Shown: positions 48,101 to 57,147 of the stretch, one piece after another
Layout of the letters: every line of letters begins with the position of its first letter
Position numbering within the stretch: the first letter of the stretch is position 1
Source: Synechococcus sp. WH 8020
GTDB lineage: Bacteria > Cyanobacteriota > Cyanobacteriia > PCC-6307 > Cyanobiaceae
Assembly: GCF_001040845.1 (NCBI RefSeq)
Contig: NZ_CP011941.1
Span: 1,022,645 to 1,086,644, forward strand
Direction: 5' to 3'
DNA: 64,000 nt
Translations under genes and position numbers: made by a program
The notes under the pieces: generated by a model
Told to the model about the DNA's origin: nothing
Seen by the model: the letters and a program-made list of their open reading frames with translations, nothing else
The model's database searches: none

Positions 48101-48709
48101 TTCATTCCCAAAGAACTCCAATCGCACGGGGAGCTCGCTACTGACGGGAAAGACATCAACAATGTCGCCGCGACGGCTCCATGTTCCTTCTTGATCAATC
48201 GTCGAGACACGCTCATAGCCAAGTTGGCTCAAATAAGTCGACAACTCTTCGAGATCCACAACATCACCTTTTTTCAAGGCCCGGCAATGCTCTGCCAATG
48301 CCTGCGGAGGCGGCAAGTGGGGCTGCAGACATCGCTCTGTGGCAACGATCGCCAAATCGCTTGTGCTGCGGTCTGTTTGCAGTTCACTTAAAACCTGGAG
48401 CTGCCCCCAGGTGATTTCGGTGGTGGAGTCGAAAGGTTCATACGGAGACCCTTCACTGGTGGGATACAGCTGGGCACGCGACCACCCCATCAGCTCCAAG
48501 AGAGCTGTCCAACGTCCTGCTTCCTCCAAGGTAGGAACAACCACCAGCAGGGGCTGGTCCATGCGACGAGCCAAGGCACTGGCCACCAACGCCCTAGCGG
48601 CTCGGCCAGCACCGCGCATCAACAGCCTTTGGTCTCGTCCCGCCCGTTCGCACAACTCACCGCTCAGCGCAGAGGTCTGCAACAGACGCACCAAAGAGCT
48701 GAGGGGCAT
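45167..48709 (-). CDS. mfd: transcription-repair coupling factor
   Basis: Mfd removes RNA polymerase stalled at lesions and recruits UvrA. Present are the UvrB-like N-terminal domain, the polymerase-interacting domain (DFVVHRNHGIGRFKKLE), the translocase with CGDVGFGKTEVAIRAIF and VVDEEQRFGVNQKEKI, RGRVGRSGVQAHAWLFYP, and the TRCF domain at the end. Start at MPLSSLVRLL (1180 residues); the 26 codons upstream are less typical. It is divergent from the zinc-ribbon gene. Confidence 0.96.
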   Translation of the reverse strand: MPLSSLVRLLQTSALSGELCERAGRDQRLLMRGAGRAARALVASALARRMDQPLLVVVPTLEEAGRWTALLELMGWSRAQLYPTSEGSPYEPFDSTTEITWGQLQVLSELQTDRSTSDLAIVATERCLQPHLPPPQALAEHCRALKKGDVVDLEELSTYLSQLGYERVSTIDQEGTWSRRGDIVDVFPVSSELPVRLEFFGNELDKLREFDPASQRSLDAVDTLKLTPTGFSPLIAERLREQVPDDLEQLLSEAQITELLEGGTPEGMRRLMGLAWDAPASLLDYLPAESCIAIDERRHGRAHGQQWLDHAAEQHAELPVSIPALHRPVEEAMELAEAFSGFDLAELLEDDSHPNAFDLASRPVPSYPNQFGKLGELIKQHQRERQAVWLLSAQPSRAVALLEEHDCITRFVPNAADTQAIDRLIEQGTPVALKTRGTAELEGLQLPAWRVVLLTDREFFGQQSLTSSGYVRRRRKAASRTVDPNKMQQGDFVVHRNHGIGRFKKLEKLAISGEVRDYLVVQYADGILRVAADQLGSLGRFRANSDTPPQLSKMGGSAWVKAKERATKAVRKVALDLVKLYAERHQAAGFAFPTDGPWQVELEDSFPYEPTSDQLKATVDVKRDMEKPEPMDRLVCGDVGFGKTEVAIRAIFKAITAGKQVAMLAPTTVLAQQHWRTLSERFAPYPIKVALLNRFRTAGERKTILEELKTGTIDAVVGTHQLLSKNTAFDKLGLLVVDEEQRFGVNQKEKIKALRKDVDVLTLSATPIPRTLYMSLSGVREMSLITTPPPLRRPIKTHLAALDDEAVRSSIRQELDRGGQVFYVVPRVEGIEEVAGKLREMLPGLKLLVAHGQMAEGELESAMVAFNGGEADVMLCTTIVESGLDIPRVNTILIEDAHRFGLAQLYQLRGRVGRSGVQAHAWLFYPGDASLSEAARQRLRAIQEFAQLGSGYQLAMRDMEIRGVGNLLGVEQSGQMEAIGFDLYMEMLQESLAEIQGQDIPAVDDTQVDLQVTAFIPADWIVDADEKMSAYRAASECLSSEALVELAAGWADRYGALPGPVQSLLQLMELKLLAKRCGFARIRPEKPNIALETPMEEPAFRLLRQGLPQHLHGRLVYQAGSGSVAKVLARGLGVLPMERQLDELKGWLEQMASQIPDPDGLTREQREQQQKDQNEAVLTV

Positions 48710-48789
48710 GGCAGAACAACTGTCGGCAACGCATGATTGTCGCAATTCACTGCCTGGTAGCGCGGGATTCGCCACCACCCAAAACATTC

Positions 48790-49032
48790 ATGCCCCGTTT
48801 TCGTTGCCCAGAATGCTGTTGTGGACCAGCTGTTGTCCTGCACCCACCCCCAGGAGCGACGCCGATTTGTGTGCGCTGTGGAGCCGTTTTAGAGAGGCAG
48901 CCCCTCGTCAAACCAGTGCCCCTGCTCGTATTGCTGGCCGTGGGTAGCGCCTTGATCACGCTGTCCATTCCGGCATTGTTTACACCGCGACCACTACCGC
49001 CTCAAACCAATCCACCGACCACAAGCGTTTAA
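48790..49032 (+). CDS. zinc-ribbon membrane protein, 80 aa
   Basis: The start is ATG giving MPRFRCPECCCGP. CPEC and CVRC (two CxxC pairs, about residues 6-9 and 28-31) form a likely zinc ribbon; residues 41-61 (PLLVLLAVGSALITLSIPAL) are a single transmembrane helix, with a Pro-rich tail outside. No known family. It is divergent from mfd. Confidence 0.7.
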   Translation: MPRFRCPECCCGPAVVLHPPPGATPICVRCGAVLERQPLVKPVPLLVLLAVGSALITLSIPALFTPRPLPPQTNPPTTSV

Positions 49033-49063
49033 TGACAGGAACCAGGGTTATTAACAATCAACC

Positions 49064-49621
49064 ATGAATGATCAAATGGCAGAACTTGAGATTAAGAAAA
49101 GTCGGAGAGCCCGATTCGAATCTCGTTTTGAACATTTACTTTGGCGATTCCGATTGGTCACCATCCTGCCTGTTGTCATGAGTCTCCTTGGCAGCGTCAG
49201 CTGCTTCATCCTTGGAACCCAAGAGGAGATCCACGCACTTCACAAACTCTTCAATGGTTACTTAAATTCAGAAAAAAGCATTTTATTACTCGGAAAAGTG
49301 GTTGGAGGCATTGATTACTATGTGATTGGCATTGCCCTACTTATTTTTGGATATGGCGTGTACGAGCTCATTATTTCCGATATTGATCCACGACTTCAAG
49401 ACCTATCCCAAGAAAGGCGAAATATTCTTAGCATCACCTCACTTGAAGGCCTAAAACAAAAGCTAACCAATGTCATCATTGTGGCATTGATCGTCACAGC
49501 ATTCAAGCTGATGATTAGCTTTCAAGTGCAATCAATTTCAGAATTACTTCAATTCTGCGGATGCGTACTCATGCTTGCATTTAGTGCTTGGCTCGTAGGC
49601 AAAAATCACAAAATCACATAA
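49064..49621 (+). CDS. UPF0114 / YqhA family membrane protein
   Basis: A 185-residue integral membrane protein with four spans. WRFRLVTILPVVMSLLGSVS, the loop GIDYYVIGIALLIFGYGVYELII and LEGLKQKLTNVIIVALIV match the YqhA pattern. Function is unknown. A short gap separates it from the zinc-ribbon gene on the same strand. Confidence 0.85.
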   Translation: MNDQMAELEIKKSRRARFESRFEHLLWRFRLVTILPVVMSLLGSVSCFILGTQEEIHALHKLFNGYLNSEKSILLLGKVVGGIDYYVIGIALLIFGYGVYELIISDIDPRLQDLSQERRNILSITSLEGLKQKLTNVIIVALIVTAFKLMISFQVQSISELLQFCGCVLMLAFSAWLVGKNHKIT

Positions 49622-49750
49622 GGATTCCAGCCAGCCCCCTCATCAATACCAATCCCATCGCAGAGCAGACTCAAGCCGAAGATCTTGATCTAACATTGTT
49701 TACATCTCATTATTTGCATCCTAAACTCATTCACGCCTTGACCAATTGCT

Positions 49751-49948
49751 ATGAAATTTTATCCAAAAGGCACCGGAGCAGGAATTTCACTGTTCATCGT
49801 GATTGCGCTTGGTATTTACGCCGTCTCTCAAATCGAAGCCATGAAGCGTGCCGCCTTCAGAGAAGGGTTTAGCTGCGCCATCGACGAAACAACTCAAAGC
49901 CTTCACTCGTCTTACCAATGCAAGGATTACAGAAAAGATTTCAAATGA
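49751..49948 (+). CDS. small membrane protein, 65 aa
   Basis: One transmembrane span (residues 10-27, AGISLFIVIALGIYAVSQI) is followed by a soluble part with a paired Cys (FSCAIDETTQS, SYQCKDY). ATG start at MKFYPKGTG. No family known. It is alone, 129 nt after the UPF0114 gene on the same strand. Confidence 0.5.
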   Translation: MKFYPKGTGAGISLFIVIALGIYAVSQIEAMKRAAFREGFSCAIDETTQSLHSSYQCKDYRKDFK

Positions 49949-50275
49949 AAATCTAATACCTGAAACTGCGAAGAGAAACAGGAACAATCATCTCCCATCA
50001 ACCAAAGCCAACATCAACGAGCCAAAGCTAGCTGCAATCGCCGCAAAGACAAAAACTTAATCATCTTCAAAAATAACCAAAGTTTCGCAAAACCCATGAG
50101 GCCAATTAAACAATTCTATTAAATATTGCGCGACGTAAGCTCAAGCAATTCAGCCTTCGAAGCATGAATCGAAACTCGATAGTCCATCATAAAACCCCTG
50201 CTATTTGGCAGGGGCTAACTGTGAATAACAACCGATCGAAGCAACAACAGAGCAGCCTGGCTCTACGTCACATGT
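49949..50275. other. intergenic between small gene and rpe
   Basis: The only support is for the rpe terminator at 50190-50214. A plus-strand frame overlapping the end of the previous gene is not protein-like. Confidence 0.5.
50190..50214 (-). terminator. rpe terminator
   Basis: On the minus strand CCCCTGC / GCAGGGG with a 6-nt loop is followed by TTTTAT. It lies 61 nt after the rpe stop. Confidence 0.8.
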
Positions 50276-50944
50276 CTACGGGCGCTTGCTGTTACGGATC
50301 CCCTGAATCGCCGCTGCGTAATCGGGCTGGTTGAACACACCCGAACCGCTCACGATCGCATTCGCACCAGCTTCAATCACTTTCCAAGCATTAGCGCCCT
50401 TCACGCCACCATCCACTTCAATCCAAGGATCCAAGCCTTTTTCATCACACATCCGACGAAGATCACTGATTTTCTTGACTTGATTATCGATAAAACTCTG
50501 TCCCCCAAAACCAGGGTTCACACTCATGATCAAAACAAGATCACAAAGCTCTAAGCAGTACTCAAGGGTGTCCAGTGGAGTACTGGGATTAAGAACAGCC
50601 CCAGCCATTTTGCCAAGGTCTTTAATTTGAGCAAGATTGCGATGCAAATGAGGACAGGCCTCAACTTGTACAGAAATAATATCTGCCCCCGCTTTTGCGA
50701 ATTCTTCGACGTAATTCTCAGGCTGCACAATCATGAGATGCACGTCCAAAGGTTTTTTAGTAACCGGACGCAAGGCCTCAACAATTAGAGGGCCAATCGT
50801 GATGTTGGGAACAAATCGACCATCCATGACGTCGACATGAATCCAGTCAGCACCTGCCTCATCAACGGCTTTGACGTCCTCACCCAGACGAGAGAAGTCA
50901 GCAGACAGGATCGATGGAGAGATCACCAGGGGTTTGGTGCTCAT
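50276..50944 (-). CDS. rpe: ribulose-phosphate 3-epimerase
   Basis: Interconverts ribulose 5-phosphate and xylulose 5-phosphate in the Calvin and pentose phosphate pathways. The (beta/alpha)8 markers [35 protein letters not shown] and [12 protein letters not shown] are all present. The start is ATG giving MSTKPLVI (222 residues); longer readings overlap the divergent glpX. Divergent from glpX, sharing the 137-nt intergenic region. Confidence 0.96.
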   Translation of the reverse strand: MSTKPLVISPSILSADFSRLGEDVKAVDEAGADWIHVDVMDGRFVPNITIGPLIVEALRPVTKKPLDVHLMIVQPENYVEEFAKAGADIISVQVEACPHLHRNLAQIKDLGKMAGAVLNPSTPLDTLEYCLELCDLVLIMSVNPGFGGQSFIDNQVKKISDLRRMCDEKGLDPWIEVDGGVKGANAWKVIEAGANAIVSGSGVFNQPDYAAAIQGIRNSKRP

Positions 50945-51081
50945 AGCGGAGGGGGCTAAGGGATGGGCAGATTGTAAAGAGCGCTGACACCACTGATACA
51001 GTGAGCCGCGCATATGAGACAGAAATCCCTGCTGTTGCAGGCTTTCTCCTCAAAGCCTCTCTTTACCCCCGCAGCACTTAC

Positions 51082-52086
51082 GTGGATCGCACTCTCATCC
51101 AGGAAATTCTCGAGATCGTCGAGCAGGCCGCCATCGCTTCCGCCACGCTCTCCGGCAAAGGTCTGAAGGATGAAGCGGATGCATTGGCTGTTGATGCCAT
51201 GCGCAAGCGCATGAATCAGATCCAAATGCAGGGGCGCATTGTGATCGGCGAGGGGGAACGCGACGAAGCTCCCATGCTCTACATCGGAGAAGAAGTGGGT
51301 ACCGGCACTGGCCCTGGTGTGGATTTTGCCGTTGACCCTTGTGAAGGCACCAATCTTTGTGCCTACAGCCAGCGCGGCTCCATGGCGGTTCTCGCGGCTT
51401 CCGACCGTGGTGGACTGTTCAACGCTCCCGACTTCTACATGAAGAAGTTGGCAGCGCCACCGGCTGCAAAGGGCAAGGTTGACATTCGCAAATCAGCGAC
51501 TGAAAACATCAAAATCCTTAGTGAGTGCCTGGGCCTTGCTCCTGATGAACTCACCATCGTTGTGATGGATCGTGCCCGCCACAAAGATCTGATCACTGAA
51601 ATCCGCGCCACCGGCGCTCGTATTCAGCCCATTTCTGATGGTGACGTGCAGGCAGCGATTGCTTGTGGTTTTGCTGGAACTGGAACCCACTGCTTGATGG
51701 GCATTGGTGCGGCTCCTGAGGGAGTGATCTCCGCTGCTGCGATGCGTGCACTTGGCGGACACTTCCAAGGACAACTGGTGTATGACCCAGCCATTGCTCA
51801 GACCTCTGAGTGGGCCGATATGACGAAGGAAGGCAATCTCGCCCGCCTCGCAGAAATGGGCATTACCGACCCAGATAAGGTGTATGAAGCCAGTGAGCTT
51901 GCCTGCGGAGAGCACGTTGTGTTCGCCGGCAGCGGCATCACAGATGGTCTTCTTTTCAACGGAGTGAAGTTTGAAACTGATTGCACCCGCACGAGCAGCT
52001 TGATCATCAGCAACCTGAACAACACCTGCAGTTTCACCAACACCATCCACATGAAGGATGGAGCTCAAAGCATCGCTTTGAACTGA
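51082..52086 (+). CDS. glpX: fructose-1,6/sedoheptulose-1,7-bisphosphatase, GlpX type
   Basis: The bifunctional cyanobacterial F/SBPase of the Calvin cycle. The start is GTG giving [20 protein letters not shown], consistent with the 334-residue family length; an ATG 27 codons upstream is rejected. Metal/substrate segments [20 protein letters not shown] and [17 protein letters not shown], and [20 protein letters not shown] are intact. First of a run with hemA, glgC, gnd and pgl. Confidence 0.96.
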   Translation: MDRTLIQEILEIVEQAAIASATLSGKGLKDEADALAVDAMRKRMNQIQMQGRIVIGEGERDEAPMLYIGEEVGTGTGPGVDFAVDPCEGTNLCAYSQRGSMAVLAASDRGGLFNAPDFYMKKLAAPPAAKGKVDIRKSATENIKILSECLGLAPDELTIVVMDRARHKDLITEIRATGARIQPISDGDVQAAIACGFAGTGTHCLMGIGAAPEGVISAAAMRALGGHFQGQLVYDPAIAQTSEWADMTKEGNLARLAEMGITDPDKVYEASELACGEHVVFAGSGITDGLLFNGVKFETDCTRTSSLIISNLNNTCSFTNTIHMKDGAQSIALN

Positions 52087-52114
52087 TTCACGCAGCAACA
52101 GAGGGATTTTCTCC

Positions 52115-53428
52115 ATGCATATCGCCGTCATCGGCCTCAGTCATCGAACGGCTCCGGTCGAAGTGCGCGAAAAGCTCAGCATTCCTGAGCAAACCATGGA
52201 GGAATCCCTACAAAACCTGCGCAATCATGAGCAGGTGTTGGAGGCCTCGATCCTCAGCACCTGCAATCGACTGGAGATTTACACCTTGGTCCGCAATCCA
52301 GATTTAGGGATTGCTGCTGTACGCGATTTTCTGAGTGGCCACTCCGGTTTGGAAAGCCGTGATCTCTCTCCACACCTCTTCACTTATCACCATGACGAAG
52401 CCATTGCGCATTTGATGCGAGTGACTGCAGGACTCGACAGCCTTGTTCTTGGTGAAGGGCAAATCTTGTCCCAGGTCAAGAAAATGATGCGCCTGGGCCA
52501 AGAACACAAATCAATCGGTCCCATTCTCAATCGTCTGTTAACGCAGGCTGTCAGCACAGGAAAGCGAGTCCGCTCTGAAACCAATCTCAGCACCGGTGCT
52601 GTGTCCGTGAGCTCAGCAGCGGTTGAGTTGGCTCAACTCAAACTTGGACAATCACGCGGCCAAGATGCGTTGGTCACGCTTGAAACGGAGCAAATCGCCG
52701 TTGTTGGTGCTGGGCGCATGAGTCGTTTGTTGCTTCAACACCTCCAGTCGAAGGGAGCATCTGGAGTGGTGTTACTGAATCGCACCCTTGAACGCGCCTC
52801 AGCCTTAGCAACCGACTTTCCGAACCTTCCCATTCACTGCCGGGGACTCGACGATCTTGATCAGTGCTTGAGCACCTGTTCGTTGGTCTTTACGAGCACA
52901 GCAGTCGATGACCCGATCATTGACGCCAACAGATTGAACGCTCTGAATCGCCGCAGCACATTGCGACTGATTGATATCGGGGTTCCTCGCAACATTGCTT
53001 CCGATGTACGCGAGGTGTCCGGGGTGGAATCTCACGATGTGGATGATCTACAAGAGGTTGTAGAGCGGAACCAGGAAGCTCGACAGCAGGTTGCTCGGGA
53101 GGCTGAAGGACTGCTCTTAGAGGAGGGACGGCTATTCCTCGAGTGGTGGGACAGCCTGGAAGCCGTTCCCACCATCAACCGCTTGAGGGCATCACTTGAG
53201 GAGATCCGAGTCGAGGAACTCACCAAAGCACTAAGCCGCATGGGTCCTGATTTCTCAGCGCGAGAACGCAAGGTTGTGGAAGCCTTAACCAAGGGAATGA
53301 TCAACAAGATCCTTCACACACCTGTGACTCAGCTCCGCAGTCCACAGCAACGCAGCGAACGACAACAGGCACTCCAGGTCGTCGAAAAAATCTTTGATTT
53401 GGACTCTGGAGCGCAGTCGCAAGATTAA
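52115..53428 (+). CDS. hemA: glutamyl-tRNA reductase
   Basis: HemA makes glutamate-1-semialdehyde for chlorophyll, haem and bilin synthesis. VIGLSHRTAPVEVREKL opens the catalytic domain and LSTCNRLEIYT holds the catalytic Cys; VVGAGRMSRLLLQHLQSKGA is the NADPH site. 437 residues. It follows glpX by 28 nt, tying a bisphosphatase to a tetrapyrrole gene. Confidence 0.97.
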   Translation: MHIAVIGLSHRTAPVEVREKLSIPEQTMEESLQNLRNHEQVLEASILSTCNRLEIYTLVRNPDLGIAAVRDFLSGHSGLESRDLSPHLFTYHHDEAIAHLMRVTAGLDSLVLGEGQILSQVKKMMRLGQEHKSIGPILNRLLTQAVSTGKRVRSETNLSTGAVSVSSAAVELAQLKLGQSRGQDALVTLETEQIAVVGAGRMSRLLLQHLQSKGASGVVLLNRTLERASALATDFPNLPIHCRGLDDLDQCLSTCSLVFTSTAVDDPIIDANRLNALNRRSTLRLIDIGVPRNIASDVREVSGVESHDVDDLQEVVERNQEARQQVAREAEGLLLEEGRLFLEWWDSLEAVPTINRLRASLEEIRVEELTKALSRMGPDFSARERKVVEALTKGMINKILHTPVTQLRSPQQRSERQQALQVVEKIFDLDSGAQSQD

Positions 53429-53521
53429 TTTCCTGCAATCTCCACGATCTGGCCCAAGGGTTGGTTGCGAACGCGAAAAATCCAGTAAGTTTGCCCCGCA
53501 TAGCCGAAAGGCGGGAGCTGC

Positions 53522-54817
53522 ATGAAGCGAGTACTGGCAATCATTCTCGGGGGAGGGGCTGGCACCCGTCTCCAACCACTGACAAAGATGAGAGCCAAGC
53601 CAGCAGTGCCTTTGGCAGGCAAATATCGCCTCATTGATATTCCTATCAGCAATTGCATCAACTCCAACATCAACAAGATGTATGTGTTGACGCAATTCAA
53701 TAGCGCGTCACTGAATCGTCACCTCAGCCAGACCTACAACCTCAACGCCGGATTTGGGCAAGGGTTTGTGGAAGTCTTAGCTGCGCAACAAACGCTCGAT
53801 AGCCCATCCTGGTTCGAAGGAACAGCTGATGCGGTGCGCCAGTACCAAACTCTGTTCCGCGAATGGGATGTTGATGAATACCTGATCCTTTCCGGTGATC
53901 AGCTCTATCGAATGGACTACAGCCGTTTTGTAGAGCATCACCGCAGTACCGGCGCTGACCTCACGGTTGCAGCTCTACCAGTGGACGCTGCGCAAGCCGA
54001 AGCATTCGGTTTGATGCGCACCGATGAGGACGGAAATATCAAGGAGTTCCGCGAGAAGCCCAAGGGAGATTCCTTAAAGGCAATGGCGGTTGACACCTCC
54101 CGTTTTGGCCTCAGCGTTGAGTCCTCCAAGGAGCGCCCCTACCTCGCGTCCATGGGCATCTATGTGTTCAGTCGCAAAACGCTTTTCGATCTCCTTGACG
54201 CCAATCCCGGCCATAAGGATTTCGGCAAGGAAGTGATCCCTGAAGCGCTGTCACGTGGCGATACTCTCAAAAGCTACGTCTTTGACGATTACTGGGAGGA
54301 CATTGGAACCATCGGTGCTTTCTATGAAGCCAATCTGGCCCTCACTCAGCAACCAACACCACCCTTCAGCTTTTACGACGAAGCCTTCCCGATTTACACA
54401 CGTCCTCGGTATTTGCCCCCGAGCAAGTTTGTAGACAGCCAGATCACAGATTCGATTATTAGTGAGGGATCGATTATTAAGGCCTGCAGCATCCACCACT
54501 CTGTACTAGGGGTGCGCAGTCGCGTGGAAAACAATGTGGTCCTGCAGGATTCGTTGTTGATGGGAGCTGACTTCTTTGAATCGCAAAGCGAACGCGAAAT
54601 TTTAAGAGCTCGTGGCGGGATTCCAGTTGGCGTTGGTGAAGGCACCACTGTGAAAGGAGCCATTCTTGATAAAAACGCTCGTATTGGTAAAAACGTCACC
54701 ATCGTGAATAAGGATCGCGTCGAAGAAGCTGATCGTCCTGACCAAGGCTTCTACATTCGTAATGGAATCGTCGTTGTCGTTAAAAATGCATCGATTGCCG
54801 ACGACACAGTGATTTGA
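53522..54817 (+). CDS. glgC: glucose-1-phosphate adenylyltransferase
   Basis: GlgC makes ADP-glucose for glycogen synthesis. The N-terminal [20 protein letters not shown] is the nucleotide site; [33 protein letters not shown], and the left-handed beta-helix C-terminus ([20 protein letters not shown]) are present. 431 residues. Regulated allosterically by 3PGA and phosphate in the family. Confidence 0.97.
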   Translation: MKRVLAIILGGGAGTRLQPLTKMRAKPAVPLAGKYRLIDIPISNCINSNINKMYVLTQFNSASLNRHLSQTYNLNAGFGQGFVEVLAAQQTLDSPSWFEGTADAVRQYQTLFREWDVDEYLILSGDQLYRMDYSRFVEHHRSTGADLTVAALPVDAAQAEAFGLMRTDEDGNIKEFREKPKGDSLKAMAVDTSRFGLSVESSKERPYLASMGIYVFSRKTLFDLLDANPGHKDFGKEVIPEALSRGDTLKSYVFDDYWEDIGTIGAFYEANLALTQQPTPPFSFYDEAFPIYTRPRYLPPSKFVDSQITDSIISEGSIIKACSIHHSVLGVRSRVENNVVLQDSLLMGADFFESQSEREILRARGGIPVGVGEGTTVKGAILDKNARIGKNVTIVNKDRVEEADRPDQGFYIRNGIVVVVKNASIADDTVI

Positions 54818-54832
54818 CGACAAACTGAATAG

Positions 54833-54892
54833 AAAATCGGCGCTTCCATCTCTTATCCCTGACAGAGGTAGAGCAGTTTGCAGCCGATTTTT
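54833..54892 (+). terminator. probable glgC terminator, long-loop hairpin
   Basis: AAAATCGGC pairs GCCGATTTT over 9 bp around a 41-nt loop with an inner CTCT/AGAG pairing, ending in a T run. It lies 15 nt after the glgC stop. The long loop weakens the call. Confidence 0.5.
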
Positions 54893-54918
54893 GATCCTGT
54901 GGTCACACTGACTACAGT
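54891..54918 (+). promoter_or_regulatory. putative sigma-70 promoter for gnd
   Basis: TTGATC and TACAGT are separated by 16 nt, so transcription would start near 54925, giving a leader of only about 8 nt before the gnd ATG at 54933. The -35 begins in the T tract of the glgC terminator. No Shine-Dalgarno sequence is visible, consistent with a short leader. Confidence 0.4.
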
Positions 54919-54932
54919 GAATACAGTCTTTG

Positions 54933-56351
54933 ATGTCCAAGTCTCACTTTGGTCTTATCGGTCTAGGCGTGATGGGCGAAAACCTTGTTCTCAATGCTGA
55001 GAGCAACGGTTTTTCAAGTGTTGTTTACAACCGCACTTATTCAAAGACGGAAGACTTTCTGAAAGGTCGAGGTGCCGGAAAAAACATTCAAGGAGCCACC
55101 GACCTTCAGGATTTTGTCAACAAATTAGAACGACCTCGCCGCATCTTGATGATGGTGAAAGCGGGCGGGCCAGTTGATGCAGTGATTGAACAGATTTCTC
55201 CCTTTTTAGACGAAGGTGATCTCCTGATTGATGGTGGCAACTCGGAATATCACGATACGGAGCGTCGTGTTGCCGAGTTGGAAAGCAAGAGCTTTGGCTT
55301 TATTGGCATGGGCGTGTCTGGCGGTGCCAAAGGTGCTCTTGAAGGACCGAGCATGATGCCCGGCGGCACCAAAGCGTCTTACGACGCCATCGAAAGCCTC
55401 GTCACAAAAATGGCGGCCCAAGTCGAAGACGGCCCTTGTGTCACCTACATCGGCCCAGGCGGTTCAGGGCACTTTGTCAAAACAGTGCACAACGGAATCG
55501 AGTACGGCATCGAGCAAATCCTGGCTGAGGGCTATGACCTCATGAAGAGGGTTGGGGGGATGAACGGCACCCAGATGGCTGATGTCTTTGCCCATTGGAA
55601 CAGCACCGAGGAGCTCGCCTCCTACCTCGTTGAGATCACAGAGGTCTGCTTACGCACAAAGGATCCCGATGATGGGAGCGATCTGATCGAAAAGATCCAG
55701 GACAAAGCTGGCCAAAAAGGTACGGGTTTATGGACTGTGGTGAGTGCCTTGCAGATGGGTGCGTCTGTGCCAACCATTTATGCAGCTCTCAATGGCCGCG
55801 TGATGAGTTCGATGAAAGATCAACGAGTCAAAGCGGAAACCATCCTCAAAGGCCCAGCGGTCAAGGCCTTTGATCTAGGCACCCCTGCCGATGGAATGGC
55901 ACCACTGATGGATGCGATGGTGCTCGCCTGCATGGCCAGCTACGCCCAGGGAATGGAGCTTCTTCGGATCGCCTCCGCAGAGCACGATTACAACTTGAAC
56001 ATGCCTTCCATCGCTCAGATCTGGAAGGGTGGCTGCATCATTCGCGCGCGACTGCTCCAACGGATTCAGGATGCATTCACAACCGATCCGCAGCTGAACA
56101 ATCTGCTGATTGATCCTTGGTTTGCCAATCAGGTCAACACCCGACTTTCTGGTTTAGCCCAAGTCGTTGCAGGAGCCGCTGAAGCCGGAATTCCTGTGCC
56201 CTGCTTGAGCAGCACCCTCGACTACATCAACAGCTATCGCACAGCTCGCCTGCCACAAAATGCGGTTCAAGCCATGCGCGACTGCTTTGGCTCCCACACC
56301 TATCAACGTGTTGACAAAGAGGGAACGTTTCACACCGAGTGGTTGGATTGA
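54933..56351 (+). CDS. gnd: 6-phosphogluconate dehydrogenase
   Basis: Oxidative pentose phosphate pathway enzyme, NADP-dependent. FGLIGLGVMGENLVLNAESN is the coenzyme site, GGNSEYHDTERR and GVSGGAKGALEGPSMMPGG the substrate loop, and GTGLWTVVSALQMG and FHTEWLD the C-terminus. ATG start gives MSKSHFGLIG (472 residues). pgl follows by 8 nt. Confidence 0.97.
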   Translation: MSKSHFGLIGLGVMGENLVLNAESNGFSSVVYNRTYSKTEDFLKGRGAGKNIQGATDLQDFVNKLERPRRILMMVKAGGPVDAVIEQISPFLDEGDLLIDGGNSEYHDTERRVAELESKSFGFIGMGVSGGAKGALEGPSMMPGGTKASYDAIESLVTKMAAQVEDGPCVTYIGPGGSGHFVKTVHNGIEYGIEQILAEGYDLMKRVGGMNGTQMADVFAHWNSTEELASYLVEITEVCLRTKDPDDGSDLIEKIQDKAGQKGTGLWTVVSALQMGASVPTIYAALNGRVMSSMKDQRVKAETILKGPAVKAFDLGTPADGMAPLMDAMVLACMASYAQGMELLRIASAEHDYNLNMPSIAQIWKGGCIIRARLLQRIQDAFTTDPQLNNLLIDPWFANQVNTRLSGLAQVVAGAAEAGIPVPCLSSTLDYINSYRTARLPQNAVQAMRDCFGSHTYQRVDKEGTFHTEWLD

Positions 56352-56359
56352 GCTGATCG

Positions 56360-57076
56360 ATGACCTCCTATCGACTTGAACGAGCCCGAGATCCCCAGGA
56401 TCTAGCGCGGCGGGCCTCTGAATACATCGCCACAGCGATACAACTAGCGCTCGATCAACGTGATCGTGCTCAGATTGCACTCTCTGGAGGGACCACTCCC
56501 TCCCAGGCTTATCGGCGATTGGGGCAACAACATTTACCCTGGAATCGCGTGGATGTCTTCCTAGGAGACGAACGCTGGGTGTCGGCCGATGACGAGTCCA
56601 GCAATGCGCGCATGCTCCGCGCCACCTTGCTCCAGGCCGGTGAGCCCGGGGCAGCGGCCTGCTTTCATCCTGTCCCAACCGTTGAGCTTCCCTCACCAGA
56701 AGCCAGCGCGGATGCTTTCGCCCAGATGATTGCCAACAGCTGCAGTGGCGAACCACCCATCTTCGACATGATGGTCTTAGGTCTTGGGGATGACGGTCAT
56801 ACCGCCTCACTGTTTCCAGGCACTGAAGCTCCTGAAGTCCGTGATCGCTGGACCACGATTGGACGGGGCAAAGGGTTGGAGCGCATCACACTGACAGCAC
56901 CGGTGCTCAGTGCGTCCCGAACAGTGATGTTCCTCGTCAGTGGTGCCAACAAACGGGACGCTCTGCGACGCTTGCTCGATCCAGCTGAGTCGTCAGAACG
57001 CACCCCCGCAAAATTGGCTCGACCGAAGGCAGAAATTCTTGTCCTTACCGACGAAGAAGCTAGCGAAGGGCTTTAA
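56360..57076 (+). CDS. pgl: 6-phosphogluconolactonase
   Basis: Opens 6-phosphogluconolactone before Gnd. ALSGGTTPSQAYRRLGQQ, DERWVSADDESSNARML and GLGDDGHTASLFPGT are the family motifs. 238 residues. It directly follows gnd, placing two successive oxidative pentose phosphate steps in one transcript. Confidence 0.95.
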   Translation: MTSYRLERARDPQDLARRASEYIATAIQLALDQRDRAQIALSGGTTPSQAYRRLGQQHLPWNRVDVFLGDERWVSADDESSNARMLRATLLQAGEPGAAACFHPVPTVELPSPEASADAFAQMIANSCSGEPPIFDMMVLGLGDDGHTASLFPGTEAPEVRDRWTTIGRGKGLERITLTAPVLSASRTVMFLVSGANKRDALRRLLDPAESSERTPAKLARPKAEILVLTDEEASEGL

Positions 57077-57112
57077 ATAAGCAACGCTTCTTCGGCATGA
57101 CAATACTTTTAG

Positions 57113-57140
57113 GGGCGGCTAAATACTGACCGCCCTTTTT
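57113..57140 (+). terminator. intrinsic terminator after pgl
   Basis: GGGCGG / CCGCCC with an 11-nt loop is followed by five T residues, ending the carbon run. Confidence 0.8.
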
Positions 57141-57147
57141 AATTATT

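Noticed and set aside
47552-48391. 279-codon plus-strand frame inside mfd
   Set aside because: Antisense shadow of mfd; the motifs on the other strand are unambiguous.
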